Positions 9,445 to 17,768 of a stretch of 64,000 nucleotides of DNA are shown here, in pieces. Source of the stretch: Winogradskyella sp. PC-19 (GTDB lineage: Bacteria > Bacteroidota > Bacteroidia > Flavobacteriales > Flavobacteriaceae). The DNA lies in contig NZ_CP019332.1 in NCBI RefSeq assembly GCF_002163855.1, forward strand, positions 99,213 through 163,212, given 5' to 3'. Below the pieces are notes generated by a model. It saw only the letters and a list, made by a program, of their open reading frames with translations, had not been told where the DNA came from and did not search any database. The translations under genes and the position numbers were made by a program. Position 1 is the stretch's first letter. The number at the start of each line of letters is the position of its first letter.

Positions 9445-10042
9445 AATTATGGTTATTTAGTTGGTCTAAGGTTTGGTAATTATTTATAATGTCCAGTTTG
9501 TCGATTGGTTGTGGGCTATCTAAAACCTTTAGCTTATCAATTTTAGCTGAAATTTTTATAGGTTTAAATTTTATACTCGCTGTTTTATCTATTTTTTTTA
9601 AACCGAAATTGACTTTCTGCAATTTATTAAACTTGGGATTGTATTTTTTTACAGCAGAAGTTCTATGCTTTAAAAGTTTTGCCTCAATTTCTTTTTGTTT
9701 TAAAGCAACTACTTTTATGCTCGTTTTTTCAATTACCTTTCTATTAAAACCATAAACCTTTAATGAAAAATGGGTTTGATTTTCATCAACTTTAAAAATA
9801 AAATCTTGCGTATTGAGATGTACTTTTGATGTACCTTCAACAATGGTAAAAAGAGAGTTTTCTACGTCCCAAATTAATTGGTTAAGTGCTCCATTTATAC
9901 AATAATTGTTTGTGGCTTTAAATGAATTGACTACTAGTTGTCTTTTAAGTATGACAAATTTAAAATACCTTAAAACCAAGATTGGCGAATATTTTAATAG
10001 TTGCAATGTTATGCTAAGCTTTTGTTTTGAAATAATCATCAA
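9437..10042 (-). CDS. Unknown protein opening the DUF4407 operon
   Basis: 201 aa, basic, no membrane helix except a weak hydrophobic N-terminus (LQLLKYSPILVLRYF). The C-terminal 70 residues are Lys- and Ile-rich with repeated K(L/I)DKL-like units. No family recognised. It is the first gene of the tight operon running to 4269, overlapping the next start by 8 bp. It could be a cytoplasmic adaptor for the coiled coil of the DUF4407 protein; that is only a guess from position. Confidence 0.6.
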   Translation of the reverse strand: MMIISKQKLSITLQLLKYSPILVLRYFKFVILKRQLVVNSFKATNNYCINGALNQLIWDVENSLFTIVEGTSKVHLNTQDFIFKVDENQTHFSLKVYGFNRKVIEKTSIKVVALKQKEIEAKLLKHRTSAVKKYNPKFNKLQKVNFGLKKIDKTASIKFKPIKISAKIDKLKVLDSPQPIDKLDIINNYQTLDQLNNHNYE

Positions 10043-10069
10043 TCACAAATTTGTTCGTCTAAAATTACA

Positions 10070-10423
10070 TTATTCAAGCTTATAAACCGTAGCCGAGTAA
10101 TAATCTACTTTCATGATACATTCGGTTGAATAACCTGCATAGCCAAAATAGCCTCTAAATTTTATGTATATGTTAGTGCCTTTTACCTCGTATAAATCGC
10201 CATCGCCGTCAGAAAGTTCTATTTTATAATCGCCTGAATCTACTTCGGTTTTGACATAGATGTAATCGATATCGTCGCCATCTTCGTCTAATGTGCCGTA
10301 ATCTAATTCTACTTTTTTGTAAAACTCATCGACGGTGTAATTGTCTAAATCTTTTAGACTTTGAGAAAAAGAAAAACTAATAAAAAGAATTAATGTGGTG
10401 GTTGAAAATATGTATTTTTTCAT
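10070..10423 (-). CDS. Small secreted acidic protein
   Basis: 117 aa counted from the ATG at 10423, chosen because it starts a canonical signal peptide (MKKYIFSTTTLILFISFSFSQS); a longer frame upstream lacks one. The mature part is acidic with Asp/Gly-rich stretches (DEDGDDIDYIY, ELSDGDGDLYEV) and a Tyr-rich C-terminus. The Asp/Gly pattern might bind calcium. No family recognised. It follows the 106-aa membrane protein by 13 bp and is probably co-transcribed with it. Confidence 0.62.
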   Translation of the reverse strand: MKKYIFSTTTLILFISFSFSQSLKDLDNYTVDEFYKKVELDYGTLDEDGDDIDYIYVKTEVDSGDYKIELSDGDGDLYEVKGTNIYIKFRGYFGYAGYSTECIMKVDYYSATVYKLE

Positions 10424-10436
10424 CTCTATACTTATT

Positions 10437-10757
10437 TTATTTTTTATCCCAACCAATAACTTTCCCATCTTCAATCGTAATTTTTAAGGCATATCTATTG
10501 GTTCCTGTCTTTTGATATTTCCAAATTTCTTTTTTTCTTGTTTTTAAAACCTGTTCACTTATTTGCTCTGGTTTTCCTAGAGCGTCTATTAGCTGACCTT
10601 TGGGTTGTCCCTGCCAAAAAGAGCCTGACATTAGTTTCTCTACAAGAACTTCGTCCTTATATTTTTTCATTAAACGCTCTCTTTTTTGCTTGTCATTAAT
10701 GTAAGTAATAAAGAAGATAGCAACGATAACTAGTATTATCCATATATACCAAGGCAT
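10437..10757 (-). CDS. Small membrane-anchored protein, SmpA-like C-terminal domain possible
   Basis: 106 aa: one N-terminal helix (WYIWIILVIVAIFFITYI), a short basic linker, then GSFWQGQPKGQLIDALGKP...KKEIWKYQKTG...ITIEDGKVIGW. The pattern G-Q-x-x-x-(L/V)-x-x-x-LG-x-P followed by W-x-Y and an xVxGW end is that of small SmpA/OmlA-like or DUF2845-type folds. Function unknown; probably a periplasmic or membrane accessory protein. Confidence 0.62.
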   Translation of the reverse strand: MPWYIWIILVIVAIFFITYINDKQKRERLMKKYKDEVLVEKLMSGSFWQGQPKGQLIDALGKPEQISEQVLKTRKKEIWKYQKTGTNRYALKITIEDGKVIGWDKK

Positions 10758-10784
10758 AGTTTATTTATTTTAAGTTTTATCTAT

Positions 10785-11066
10785 CTAAAACGAAGTTATT
10801 ATACTCTGATTAATAAAGTTCTCTTTGAAGATTTTGTTAGACTTAGTAATTAAAACCTTCTCTCCATCTAATTCCATAATGGAGTAATGAGGATTACAAT
10901 TTTTAACTCTAAACTTTAAAGCTTTTAAACCTGAAAATAATCCCTCAGACTTAGTTGTTTCATAAACATAATTTGAGCATGACTTTTTAAATAGACATTT
11001 TCTACGTCTATTTTTAGGTATTAAATACCAGTACAACTTGATAACTATTAAAAGGAAAACTTTCAT
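10785..11066 (-). CDS. YidD-like membrane insertion factor
   Basis: 93 aa from the ATG at 11066, which lies just past the stop of the upstream gene. Matches the YidD signature: basic and aromatic N-terminus, CLFKKSCSNYVYETTKSEGLFSGLKALKFRVKNCNP (split here for reading as CLFKKSCSNYVYE then GLKALKFRVKNCNP) with the three conserved cysteines and the closing CNP. YidD normally helps YidC-dependent membrane insertion and is encoded near rnpA/yidC. Here it is an accessory copy on a mobile island, perhaps serving the many membrane proteins encoded alongside. Confidence 0.75.
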   Translation of the reverse strand: MKVFLLIVIKLYWYLIPKNRRRKCLFKKSCSNYVYETTKSEGLFSGLKALKFRVKNCNPHYSIMELDGEKVLITKSNKIFKENFINQSIITSF

Positions 11067-11067
11067 A

Positions 11068-11301
11068 TTATCCTTTACCAAAAACAACCATCTGATTTGA
11101 TGTTGTATAACCAGCAGTTGCTCCTAATCCAAAACAACCTGTATTTGGCTGTACAAATGTTGTCACACTTTCTAGTCTTACATACTTCCAACCTTGGTTA
11201 GAATGATGCTCAATAATATCTTCTAACTGATTTGCAACATGACTCGAGTTTCCACTTTTTGAGTCTATTGATGCTACGAATGGTATTACTTTATATTCCA
11301 T
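11068..11301 (-). CDS. DUF4177-like small protein
   Basis: 77 aa. MEYKVIPF at the start, QLEDIIEHHSNQGWKYVRLESV in the middle and MVVFGKG at the end match the small alpha/beta DUF4177 type (Y-K-V ... L-N-x-x-G-x-x-G-W-x-x-V). A Gly-rich insert (GCFGLGATAGYTTS) lies before the last strand. Function of the family is unknown. Directly followed by the YidD-like gene. Confidence 0.65.
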   Translation of the reverse strand: MEYKVIPFVASIDSKSGNSSHVANQLEDIIEHHSNQGWKYVRLESVTTFVQPNTGCFGLGATAGYTTSNQMVVFGKG

Positions 11302-11326
11302 TTTATACTTTTTTTAATTAATAACA

Positions 11327-11674
11327 TTAGAGATTGGGTGAGCATTTAAGTACTTTATTATATGGCTCAATGTATTTCCAGAATGCTTTTCCAGCACTAT
11401 CTAAATAGTGCGATGAGTAATTAAATTTTGTGTTTAAATCTACTTGATATATGTTTTAAAGAGCTTGTAAATTTTACTAAAGCAAAATAGTGTGCATTGT
11501 AATTATTGTCAGTTACATCATAAAAAGTAACTTGTGAAATAGCATCACTATCATAACTGTACTAGGTACTGCCATAACTTTTAGACTTAACATAATCCAT
11601 TAACTCTGTGCACGATTGTGCAGTAATTCTAGAAATTAATACCAATAAAAAAGTGGTAAATAAGATTTTTTCAT
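11327..11674 (-). pseudogene. Degenerate secreted-protein gene
   Basis: Reading from an ATG at 11674, one extra A near the start breaks a signal peptide (in the corrected frame KILFTTFLLVLISRITAQ), an in-frame TAG interrupts after SKSYGST, and a further shift is needed before SSHYLDSAGKAFWKYIEPY, which ends at TAA (11327-11329). Corrected pieces read as one coherent small secreted protein (SCTELMDYVKSKSYG; AISQVTFYDVTDNNYNAHYF). At least three lesions make this a true decayed gene rather than a sequencing slip. Confidence 0.65.
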
Positions 11675-11675
11675 T

Positions 11676-12218
11676 TCAATTATTTTTTAATTCCTCAATT
11701 TTTTCTTTCCCAGATTGAAATACTAATTCTAAGTCTTCATAATTCTTGACAAAAATTGTGTTGTCACTACCGTATTTTTCTAGTACTGCGTACCATTTAA
11801 CTTTTCCCTTACCAGCATAATAGCCTATCTTAAATCCATCTTCTGTAATGAACTTATTTTCTAAATAATCTGCTGTGGTAGTGATATCAACTTCTGATTG
11901 CAACTTTAAAGTTTGTATGGCTTGTTGTACTTCTACAATATCATCATATGCTATTGATGCTGTCTTGGTATCATACTTTCCTGTTTTAGAAATTTGAAGA
12001 AAATATTGGATTTCATCTCCTGCAATAATCTTTCTTATTTTGGATGGTGCAACACTAGAAAAAGTAAGTTTTATACTTTGTAAATTATAATCTTCAAGCT
12101 TTATTATTACTCCAGTTTTAGATGCAAATTCTTGCATTTTAGAAACTCCATTTTTCTTTTCTTGACCATATCCTATAAGAGTGACTAATAAAATAATAAT
12201 CTTAATACAATTTTTCAT
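11676..12218 (-). CDS. Secreted protein of unknown function
   Basis: 180 aa with a signal peptide (IIILLVTLIGYGQ). The mature part alternates charged and hydrophobic residues, with a central VEVQQAIQTLKLQSE helix and a C-terminal GKVKWYAVLEKYGSDNTIFVKN sheet-like stretch. No family recognised. Lies immediately upstream of the decayed secreted gene at 11327-11674 and downstream of a 42-aa basic ORF, in the accessory small-gene part of the island. Confidence 0.65.
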   Translation of the reverse strand: MKNCIKIIILLVTLIGYGQEKKNGVSKMQEFASKTGVIIKLEDYNLQSIKLTFSSVAPSKIRKIIAGDEIQYFLQISKTGKYDTKTASIAYDDIVEVQQAIQTLKLQSEVDITTTADYLENKFITEDGFKIGYYAGKGKVKWYAVLEKYGSDNTIFVKNYEDLELVFQSGKEKIEELKNN

Positions 12219-12223
12219 GAAAA

Positions 12224-12352
12224 CTATTTTTTTCTTCGTTTTGGTGGTTTCAAAGAAGGTGTATTTCCTTGTGTTTCTTTATTGTCTCGTGCTCTTCTAT
12301 CTGGTTTCCCAGTTGATTTGGCAATTCTTTTTGGTCCTGGTTTAAGTCCCAT
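12224..12352 (-). CDS. 42-aa very basic peptide
   Basis: Starts MGLKPGPKRIAKSTGKPDRR, ends PPKRRKK; 42 aa, about one third Lys/Arg, no hydrophobic segment. Lies 6 bp before the start of the 180-aa secreted protein, so a shared transcript is likely. The composition resembles small nucleic-acid-binding peptides and the basic K-x-x-G-K-P style of some Bacteroidetes mini-ORFs. Could be a leader peptide. Coding is plausible but unproven. Confidence 0.45.
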   Translation of the reverse strand: MGLKPGPKRIAKSTGKPDRRARDNKETQGNTPSLKPPKRRKK

Positions 12353-12463
12353 AGTTTTCAAATTTTAAGATTAATAATGCCCAAACCTAAAACCATTAAA
12401 AGAGTATTCCTTACGGTATTCCGTAAGGCTTAATTTTTTGACATAAAAAATATTTTTAGATAA

Positions 12464-13129
12464 TTAAATAAGTCCCAAGTCTTTCATTTTGGCAACTAAG
12501 TGAATAGCGTTGTCTGCTTTGAACTTAATACGAAGGTTATTTAGGCGTTTTTCTATTGAGCTTACGCTACCAGGTGAGATATTGTTTTCAATAAAGTAAC
12601 GACTAATACCCTTTTGGTCTAAACCTAAAGAAAGTTGTTTGGTAAGTTCAATATCATAATCTGTGATTTCTAAATCTAATTTTGAATTTATGGCATTTGC
12701 TACTTGCGGTGACAGGAAAGATTCATTATTGTATACTAATTTTATAGCTTCAGCCAATTCCTTTGAACCGTTTCTGTCTTTGCAGACATAGGCATTGACT
12801 TTATAGTTTTTGACTAAAAGCCGTACTTTCTGCAATTGGTCTTTCATAGAATATATTATGATGGACAAATTGGGAAAGTCTTTTCTTAATGCAGCAATTA
12901 AATCTTCACCAGATGTAATATCGCAATTACGATGGTCTTTTTTAAAGGATAGGTCAGTTATTAGCAAGTCATAAGGTTCATTATCATATTTAGCTCTTTT
13001 AATCTTTAAAAATGCATCATCACAGTATTGAGAATTAATAATATTGCTAACATCATTAGCTTTTAAAATATTAAATACACTAGTATTGATATCATCATGA
13101 TCATCGACAATTAAAACCTTTTTAAACAT
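12464..13129 (-). CDS. Response regulator with C-terminal helix-turn-helix
   Basis: 221 aa. Receiver domain 1-125: VLIVDDHDD at the acidic pocket, phospho-acceptor D59 in LLITDLSF, then S/T and K positions (IIYSMKD; YVCKD). Residues 150-221 hold a LuxR-like HTH that is diverged (ISRYFIENNISPGSVSSIEKRLNNLRIKF). Three bases after the TPR histidine kinase gene, so it is the cognate partner. Likely DNA-binding regulator of island genes, possibly of the secretion operons. Confidence 0.85.
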   Translation of the reverse strand: MFKKVLIVDDHDDINTSVFNILKANDVSNIINSQYCDDAFLKIKRAKYDNEPYDLLITDLSFKKDHRNCDITSGEDLIAALRKDFPNLSIIIYSMKDQLQKVRLLVKNYKVNAYVCKDRNGSKELAEAIKLVYNNESFLSPQVANAINSKLDLEITDYDIELTKQLSLGLDQKGISRYFIENNISPGSVSSIEKRLNNLRIKFKADNAIHLVAKMKDLGLI

Positions 13130-13132
13130 ATC

Positions 13133-14818
13133 TTAAACTTCAATTATAGCCTTAAAGCCTTTGTTTATTTCTGACTCAAAATTAATTCTACCACTAATAG
13201 CATTAATACGGTTTTCCACATTTAATAATCCATTACTCTTTTTTAAGTGACAACCAATACCATCATCTTTATAGTTTATTATTATCTTTTTAGAACTACT
13301 ATTAAACGTAATTACTGCAATCGAAGCTTTGCTATGTTTTTTCATATTTATAAGTAGTTCTTGAAGGACTTTATATAAAGCAGTTTTCTTTATGTCAGAA
13401 ACTTTCTCCCATTGTATTTTTGAGACATCCTTAAGGATAACATTTGTGTCAGAATTAGTGTAATTAATAGCTAAATCATTTAAAATTGTTTTAAAATCTC
13501 CAGTAATATTTAACTCTCCTAATTGTTTAGAAATATCCCTAGCTTTATCGTAGATATGTTCAATGTTACTTTTTAAGTTGCTGTTTATATCTGCTTCTGC
13601 TTCTAAGTTTGTCATTACTTGAAAAACGTCATTAGCAATTTCATCATGTACTTTTTTTGATATTCGAGATTCAGTTTTATAGACTTGTTGTAGTTTTTCT
13701 TTTTTGTGCTTAGATTTTAAAAGAAAAAATAAGAAAATTGAGGAAATAAAGATTATACTTCCTAAGAGTAAATAAATAGTTTTGTAGCGCTTTTGTTCTA
13801 AACTAGATAATTCTGCTTCCTTAGCTCTTATGTCTGCGTCTTTTGCCTTAAGTTGATTTTCTTTTGCTAATTTTTCTTGTTTTTCATAAGCATATTTTTT
13901 TGATGCATATTTATTTTGTGCTAACCTATTGCTTTTATTTATACTGTCTTCTAGTCTTTTTAATTTTAGAATTTTAGAATCTCTATTTAATTTACTGTAA
14001 AATGACAAAGTATTTAATAAATAGTCACTATTTCCGGTAGCTTCAGCAACTTCAATTGCTTTATTTGAATATTCCAAGGCTATTTTTCTTTTGTTTCTGT
14101 CTTTGTAATATTCTCCTATGTGCAAATAACTCTCAATGATTCCTGGTGTGTAGTTTAAATTCTGTCTCATTTTCAAAGCCTCTGTTAAGTTTTCTATGGC
14201 ATCCAAATTTGCTATTTTGGATTGAGCGAATCCCAAATTATCCAGAGCTCTTGCAGTATTTTTTTTGTCATCAAAATATAAGCTACCTTGATATGATTTT
14301 TCATAGAACTTAATAGCAGATTCATAATCTTTTAAACCAAAATATACTTTACCAATATTATTTATAATTGTAGCTATATTCTTTGGGTCTTCGTTTAGTT
14401 CTAAAACTTTATTGTAAAATTTAAGAGATGTTTCATAGTCTTCAAGTTCTAAATATAGAATACCTAAAGAATTATATAGAGGTATTTTATATTCAAAGTT
14501 ATCTTCTTCTAAATCATCGAGTATTTTAATAGCTTCAACGGCTGAATTCTCAGCTTCATATATCACTCCCATTTTTCTTTGCCCACGAGCAATATATGTT
14601 AAGTTATATACTAACCTTATGGAATTATTCTCTTGCTTTTGAATGACATTGTCTTTTCTAAAAAATGATATTGCATCTATAATATCATTATCATTTTTAG
14701 AATCATTTATCAATTTCACATAATAACTTAAACTGTCTACACTGTTTTGTGCTTCACTGTTTTGAGTAAAACAAAAAATAAATAAAAAAAAGAGGAATGA
14801 AATTTTTATTGGTTTCAT
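13133..14818 (-). CDS. TPR-containing sensor histidine kinase
   Basis: 561 aa. Signal peptide (ISFLFFLFIFCFTQNSEAQ), then about six tetratricopeptide repeats (residues 80-270; e.g. NSLGILYLELEDYETSLKFY, LDNLGFAQSKIANLDAI), a coiled segment, one membrane helix (about 343-362) and a cytoplasmic kinase: phospho-His in SRISKKVHDEIANDV (near 390), N box LQELLINMKKHSKA, and G boxes DDGIGC and GLLNVENRI. This is the NarL-partner type common in Bacteroidota, where periplasmic TPRs sense a protein or peptide partner. The lipoprotein just upstream is the obvious candidate partner. Confidence 0.9.
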   Translation of the reverse strand: MKPIKISFLFFLFIFCFTQNSEAQNSVDSLSYYVKLINDSKNDNDIIDAISFFRKDNVIQKQENNSIRLVYNLTYIARGQRKMGVIYEAENSAVEAIKILDDLEEDNFEYKIPLYNSLGILYLELEDYETSLKFYNKVLELNEDPKNIATIINNIGKVYFGLKDYESAIKFYEKSYQGSLYFDDKKNTARALDNLGFAQSKIANLDAIENLTEALKMRQNLNYTPGIIESYLHIGEYYKDRNKRKIALEYSNKAIEVAEATGNSDYLLNTLSFYSKLNRDSKILKLKRLEDSINKSNRLAQNKYASKKYAYEKQEKLAKENQLKAKDADIRAKEAELSSLEQKRYKTIYLLLGSIIFISSIFLFFLLKSKHKKEKLQQVYKTESRISKKVHDEIANDVFQVMTNLEAEADINSNLKSNIEHIYDKARDISKQLGELNITGDFKTILNDLAINYTNSDTNVILKDVSKIQWEKVSDIKKTALYKVLQELLINMKKHSKASIAVITFNSSSKKIIINYKDDGIGCHLKKSNGLLNVENRINAISGRINFESEINKGFKAIIEV

Positions 14819-14845
14819 TCCTCTAAAATAATAACAAATTAGTTA

Positions 14846-15025
14846 TTACCCACCAGTTCCAGGTGGTGGTGGTGGAGGTGGTGGTGGTGGAGGCGGTGGA
14901 TCAATTTCTCCACTTCCATCACAACAGGCTTGCTCTTTTACTTCTTCATTAAGTGCTTCTGGTGTGCACGAAAAGAAAGCTCCGTTGAGGAAAACCGTAA
15001 ATAGAATTACATATATTTTTTTCAT
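14846..15025 (-). CDS. Small poly-proline lipoprotein
   Basis: 59 aa from the ATG at 15025 (MKKIYVILFTVFLNGAFFSC); a longer upstream frame lacks a signal peptide. Lipobox GAFFSC gives a lipidated Cys20. The mature part has a CC pair (EQACCDGSG) and a run of 13 consecutive prolines before GTGG at the C-terminus. First gene of the lipoprotein / histidine kinase / response regulator operon, 27 bp before the kinase start. A 13-Pro run needs EF-P to translate and would make a stiff rod reaching from the membrane, suited to touching the periplasmic TPR domain. Function unknown. Confidence 0.72.
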   Translation of the reverse strand: MKKIYVILFTVFLNGAFFSCTPEALNEEVKEQACCDGSGEIDPPPPPPPPPPPPPGTGG

Positions 15026-15110
15026 TTTGTTATGTTTAAAATTGAACAATAGTGTTGCTGTCCGAGTAATTCTCAGAGTATTTATTGCATAGCAACACAA
15101 ACTAAATTTT

Positions 15111-15182
15111 GAAGAGGTACCTCTTCATTGGGAAGTATGGAGCGCAGAAGTAAAACAGTATCGTTACTTCCCAAATGGCAAT
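15111..15182. promoter_or_regulatory. Palindromes in the divergent control region
   Basis: A perfect 16-bp palindrome GAAGAGGTACCTCTTC (15111-15126) is followed by the inverted pair GGGAAGTA (15130-15137) / TACTTCCC (15175-15182). They lie 86-157 bp upstream of the lipoprotein-kinase-regulator operon and before the divergent gene at 15312. Position fits an operator, perhaps for the response regulator itself, or a structured leader. Not proven. Confidence 0.45.
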
Positions 15183-15311
15183 CCCATTTTACTTTGCAAC
15201 TCCAATATTGAATTGAATTTCGTAAGCCCTATTACGAGTAAGACGTTTATCAATTCTTAAGCAAATGAATGGAGATTTTTTTGTGAATAATGGAATTAAA
15301 CTGGAAATAAA

Positions 15312-16058
15312 TTGGAAAAGAATTTCCAATTTATTTCCAAAAATGAATTATTAACTTTAAGATTTGTTAATCATAATAAAATGCATAGAGAACTACTTAT
15401 AAAAGCTTTTCAAAAGGCTGAAGAAGAAATACAAACAGATAAGGTTTTACCAAGAGCAAAATTGCTTTCAGATTTTATTCTAGAAGACAGTAAGGAACCT
15501 TATGGTGAAAAAATTTTGGGAATAAAGTTTAAGGCTGTAAAAGATGGCGCTAAAAAAACAATTCGACTAAAAAAACATGCCGAGGAAGCATTAAGTCATT
15601 ACTTAGATTATGAAGATTATCCATCTTTTTTAAAAGCAAATAGTGTAGATAAACCAGATGATAAGGGTAGAGTGGAAATATTTTGGAATAAAAATAAGAT
15701 TATACTGATAGTTTCATTAGTTATCATAACTAGCATAATAATTTATAACTCTTTAAATAGACAGCGTTGGATGATTTGGCAAGAAGATCATTATATAGAG
15801 GTGAAGTTAGATTTAGAGAAGTATAATGTAAATCAACTTAAAGTATATAAAGAAGAACGCGTAGAGTTTTTTAAGAAGATAAATCCAGATTGCAGTTATA
15901 AATTCTTTAATGATGATGGAAGTGTTATAATTTGGTATGGAAAGAACATTAAAAAAGAATTAGAATATTTTACAGCATTAGGTCTACATCCAGAAACTGG
16001 TGTTACTTTGAAACCAATCACTAATTATATGATTAATAAACATATTTGCGATAATTAA
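15312..16058 (+). CDS. Single-pass membrane protein of unknown function
   Basis: 248 aa from a TTG start; an in-frame TAA at 15297 rules out a longer form and no in-frame ATG precedes residue 24. Residues 1-120 are charged and cytoplasmic (LTLRFVNHNKMHRELLIKAF; ELLSHYLDYEDYPSF-like segment at 92-105), one helix at about 131-147, then a C-terminal domain with DLEKYNVNQLKVYKEERVEF and GLHPETGVTLKPITNYMI. I recall similar proteins as lone genes in Flavobacteriia, but no function. Transcribed towards and overlapping the GspM stop by 4 bp. Confidence 0.68.
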   Translation: MEKNFQFISKNELLTLRFVNHNKMHRELLIKAFQKAEEEIQTDKVLPRAKLLSDFILEDSKEPYGEKILGIKFKAVKDGAKKTIRLKKHAEEALSHYLDYEDYPSFLKANSVDKPDDKGRVEIFWNKNKIILIVSLVIITSIIIYNSLNRQRWMIWQEDHYIEVKLDLEKYNVNQLKVYKEERVEFFKKINPDCSYKFFNDDGSVIIWYGKNIKKELEYFTALGLHPETGVTLKPITNYMINKHICDN

Positions 16059-16570
16059 CCAAAACTCTTCAGCAAAACTCTAGCTTGAAGATAGTTTTTT
16101 CTGGAACGACGTTGCTTTTTGAGTTCAAAATGCACATGAATAACTTCTCCAAACTTGGTGTTTTGTTCTAAATGGTGTATGAGCTCAAGAATTGAATTAT
16201 AGTTTCCTTCTAAACTAAATTCGTAGGTCTTAGCTATAAGCTCATTTTGTTCTATTACATGAGGCTCTATAAACGAAGTAACTTTTATATCCTTTTCTTC
16301 CGAGAGTTTATTTAGTGTCTTTAAAAGATTATACTGTAATGAACCTTTTCCTATTTGGTATTGATTTAATAAAGTATCGTAGTATTTTTCTTTTTTCTTT
16401 AGAATAGCCAGTTGTGTAGGCATATCCTCAAATAATTTAGCCTCATTTTTAAGTGCTATATATTTATTTTTTAAATCAAAAGTTTTAGAAATTGAAACTT
16501 TGTAGGCTATTGCTGTTATGAATATAAACCCAATAGCTAAATAGATATTTTTAAGCTTGGGATTTTTCAT
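16055..16570 (-). CDS. GspM/PilO-like inner-membrane assembly protein
   Basis: 171 aa. Short cytoplasmic tail, one membrane helix (residues 8-24), a coiled coil (about 30-75) and a C-terminal ferredoxin-like domain with EFSLEGNYNSILELIHHLEQ, the usual PilO pattern (strand, then helix of a pairwise subunit). In T2SS/T4P machines it pairs with GspL/PilN to form the assembly platform. Overlaps the GspL-like gene by 20 bp and is the last gene of the minus-strand secretion half-operon. Confidence 0.75.
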   Translation of the reverse strand: MKNPKLKNIYLAIGFIFITAIAYKVSISKTFDLKNKYIALKNEAKLFEDMPTQLAILKKKEKYYDTLLNQYQIGKGSLQYNLLKTLNKLSEEKDIKVTSFIEPHVIEQNELIAKTYEFSLEGNYNSILELIHHLEQNTKFGEVIHVHFELKKQRRSRKNYLQARVLLKSFG

Positions 16571-17768
16571 TGATTTTTATTTTAATGCTAAAATTAGACT
16601 CACGTTTATTTACTGTTTCGTAATTAATTATATCAACAATTTTCACCCATTTTAGATTTTCAAGTTGAGTTAACCAACTTGAGAAAAACTCACTATCCAA
16701 TGATTTTCCGCTTATTTCTATTGTCCCAAGTTGACTCTCTATACTTTTATTTGATTGAATTTTTTTATCGAGAGGCTGATAATTAAGCTCTTTTAAACTT
16801 AATGATTCTGGTATGCTAATAATAATTTCATTTATATAATAAGAAGCTTTAGAATTACTTAAACGTTGAACATCTTGCACCTTCTTTTTAGATTTTAAAA
16901 CTTTATCTGCTAGCTTAGTCATTTTTTCTTGTGAAGATGACGTTATTTCAGAAGTGTTTCTTAGGTGGTCTAATTGATTGAAATAATAATTAAAGAATAA
17001 AAAATTAGTGATTAAAGTCACTAGCAAGAAAGTTATGATACCTCTTGATGCAAGTCTAAAAATGCGCTTATGTTTAAAGTTTTCTTTTAATTCTAAATGG
17101 TTGCGGTTAAAGTTACTTTTTAGAAGACTACTATTTAAAGCTAATTTTAAAGCTCCAGAAAATGCCAATAGATAGTTAGAGCTTATGTCCAAACCATTGA
17201 CATTATATGTTTTACTCTCTGTAGTGTTTGATTTCTTAATATTTTGAATTTCTTTTTCATCTAAACTAATAATAGTGTTTGATAGAGAGATAGATTCCGT
17301 TTTATTCAGAAAACTAAGTGTATTGGAAATAATCAAATTACCAATAATAAAATCAACAATATTGATTCTATTTGTTTGATATTCTTTTAGAATAGTATCA
17401 ATAACTTCTTTTCTGCATATTGAAACAAAAGCATTTCTCTTTTGTTTTAAAATTTCAAAATAAAACTCATCTTTATTAAGATTTGGAAATGCTTCGTTTA
17501 GTATTTTATTGTCATCTTGATGAGTACTATCTATGCTTTTTATTAGTACATCTGAAGTATTGATGACTAAAGTTACAGGCTTATCTTTACAAATAAGCTT
17601 AGCTACATCTTTTATATTATTAAAGCAATCCTTAGATATAATATCAAGCCTTTTTTTTGACTTTTTTAATTGTATAACATTAAAAACCTCTTCACTATCC
17701 TGTGTTGTGTATTCTATACCAAAAACGGTATTGCCAATTTCTAAATATGACGCTATTTTAGATTTCAT
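16551..17768 (-). CDS. GspL / PilM-PilN-like platform protein
   Basis: 405 aa. N-terminal 225 residues are cytoplasmic with an actin-like PilM/GspL flavour (ASYLEIGNTVFGIEY; LAFSGALKLAL at 205-215, as in PilM ends), one membrane helix at about 243-262 and a periplasmic PilN-like domain (QLGTIEISGKSLDSEFFSSW). This fusion order is that of GspL. It should link the GspE ATPase to GspM and GspF. Shares its start base with the secretin stop; followed by GspM. Confidence 0.75.
   Translation of the reverse strand: MKSKIASYLEIGNTVFGIEYTTQDSEEVFNVIQLKKSKKRLDIISKDCFNNIKDVAKLICKDKPVTLVINTSDVLIKSIDSTHQDDNKILNEAFPNLNKDEFYFEILKQKRNAFVSICRKEVIDTILKEYQTNRINIVDFIIGNLIISNTLSFLNKTESISLSNTIISLDEKEIQNIKKSNTTESKTYNVNGLDISSNYLLAFSGALKLALNSSLLKSNFNRNHLELKENFKHKRIFRLASRGIITFLLVTLITNFLFFNYYFNQLDHLRNTSEITSSSQEKMTKLADKVLKSKKKVQDVQRLSNSKASYYINEIIISIPESLSLKELNYQPLDKKIQSNKSIESQLGTIEISGKSLDSEFFSSWLTQLENLKWVKIVDIINYETVNKRESNFSIKIKINEKSQA

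Noticed and set aside
14846-15100. 84-aa version of the poly-proline protein starting at 15100
   Set aside because: The upstream part lacks a signal peptide; the start at 15025 gives a proper lipoprotein signal.
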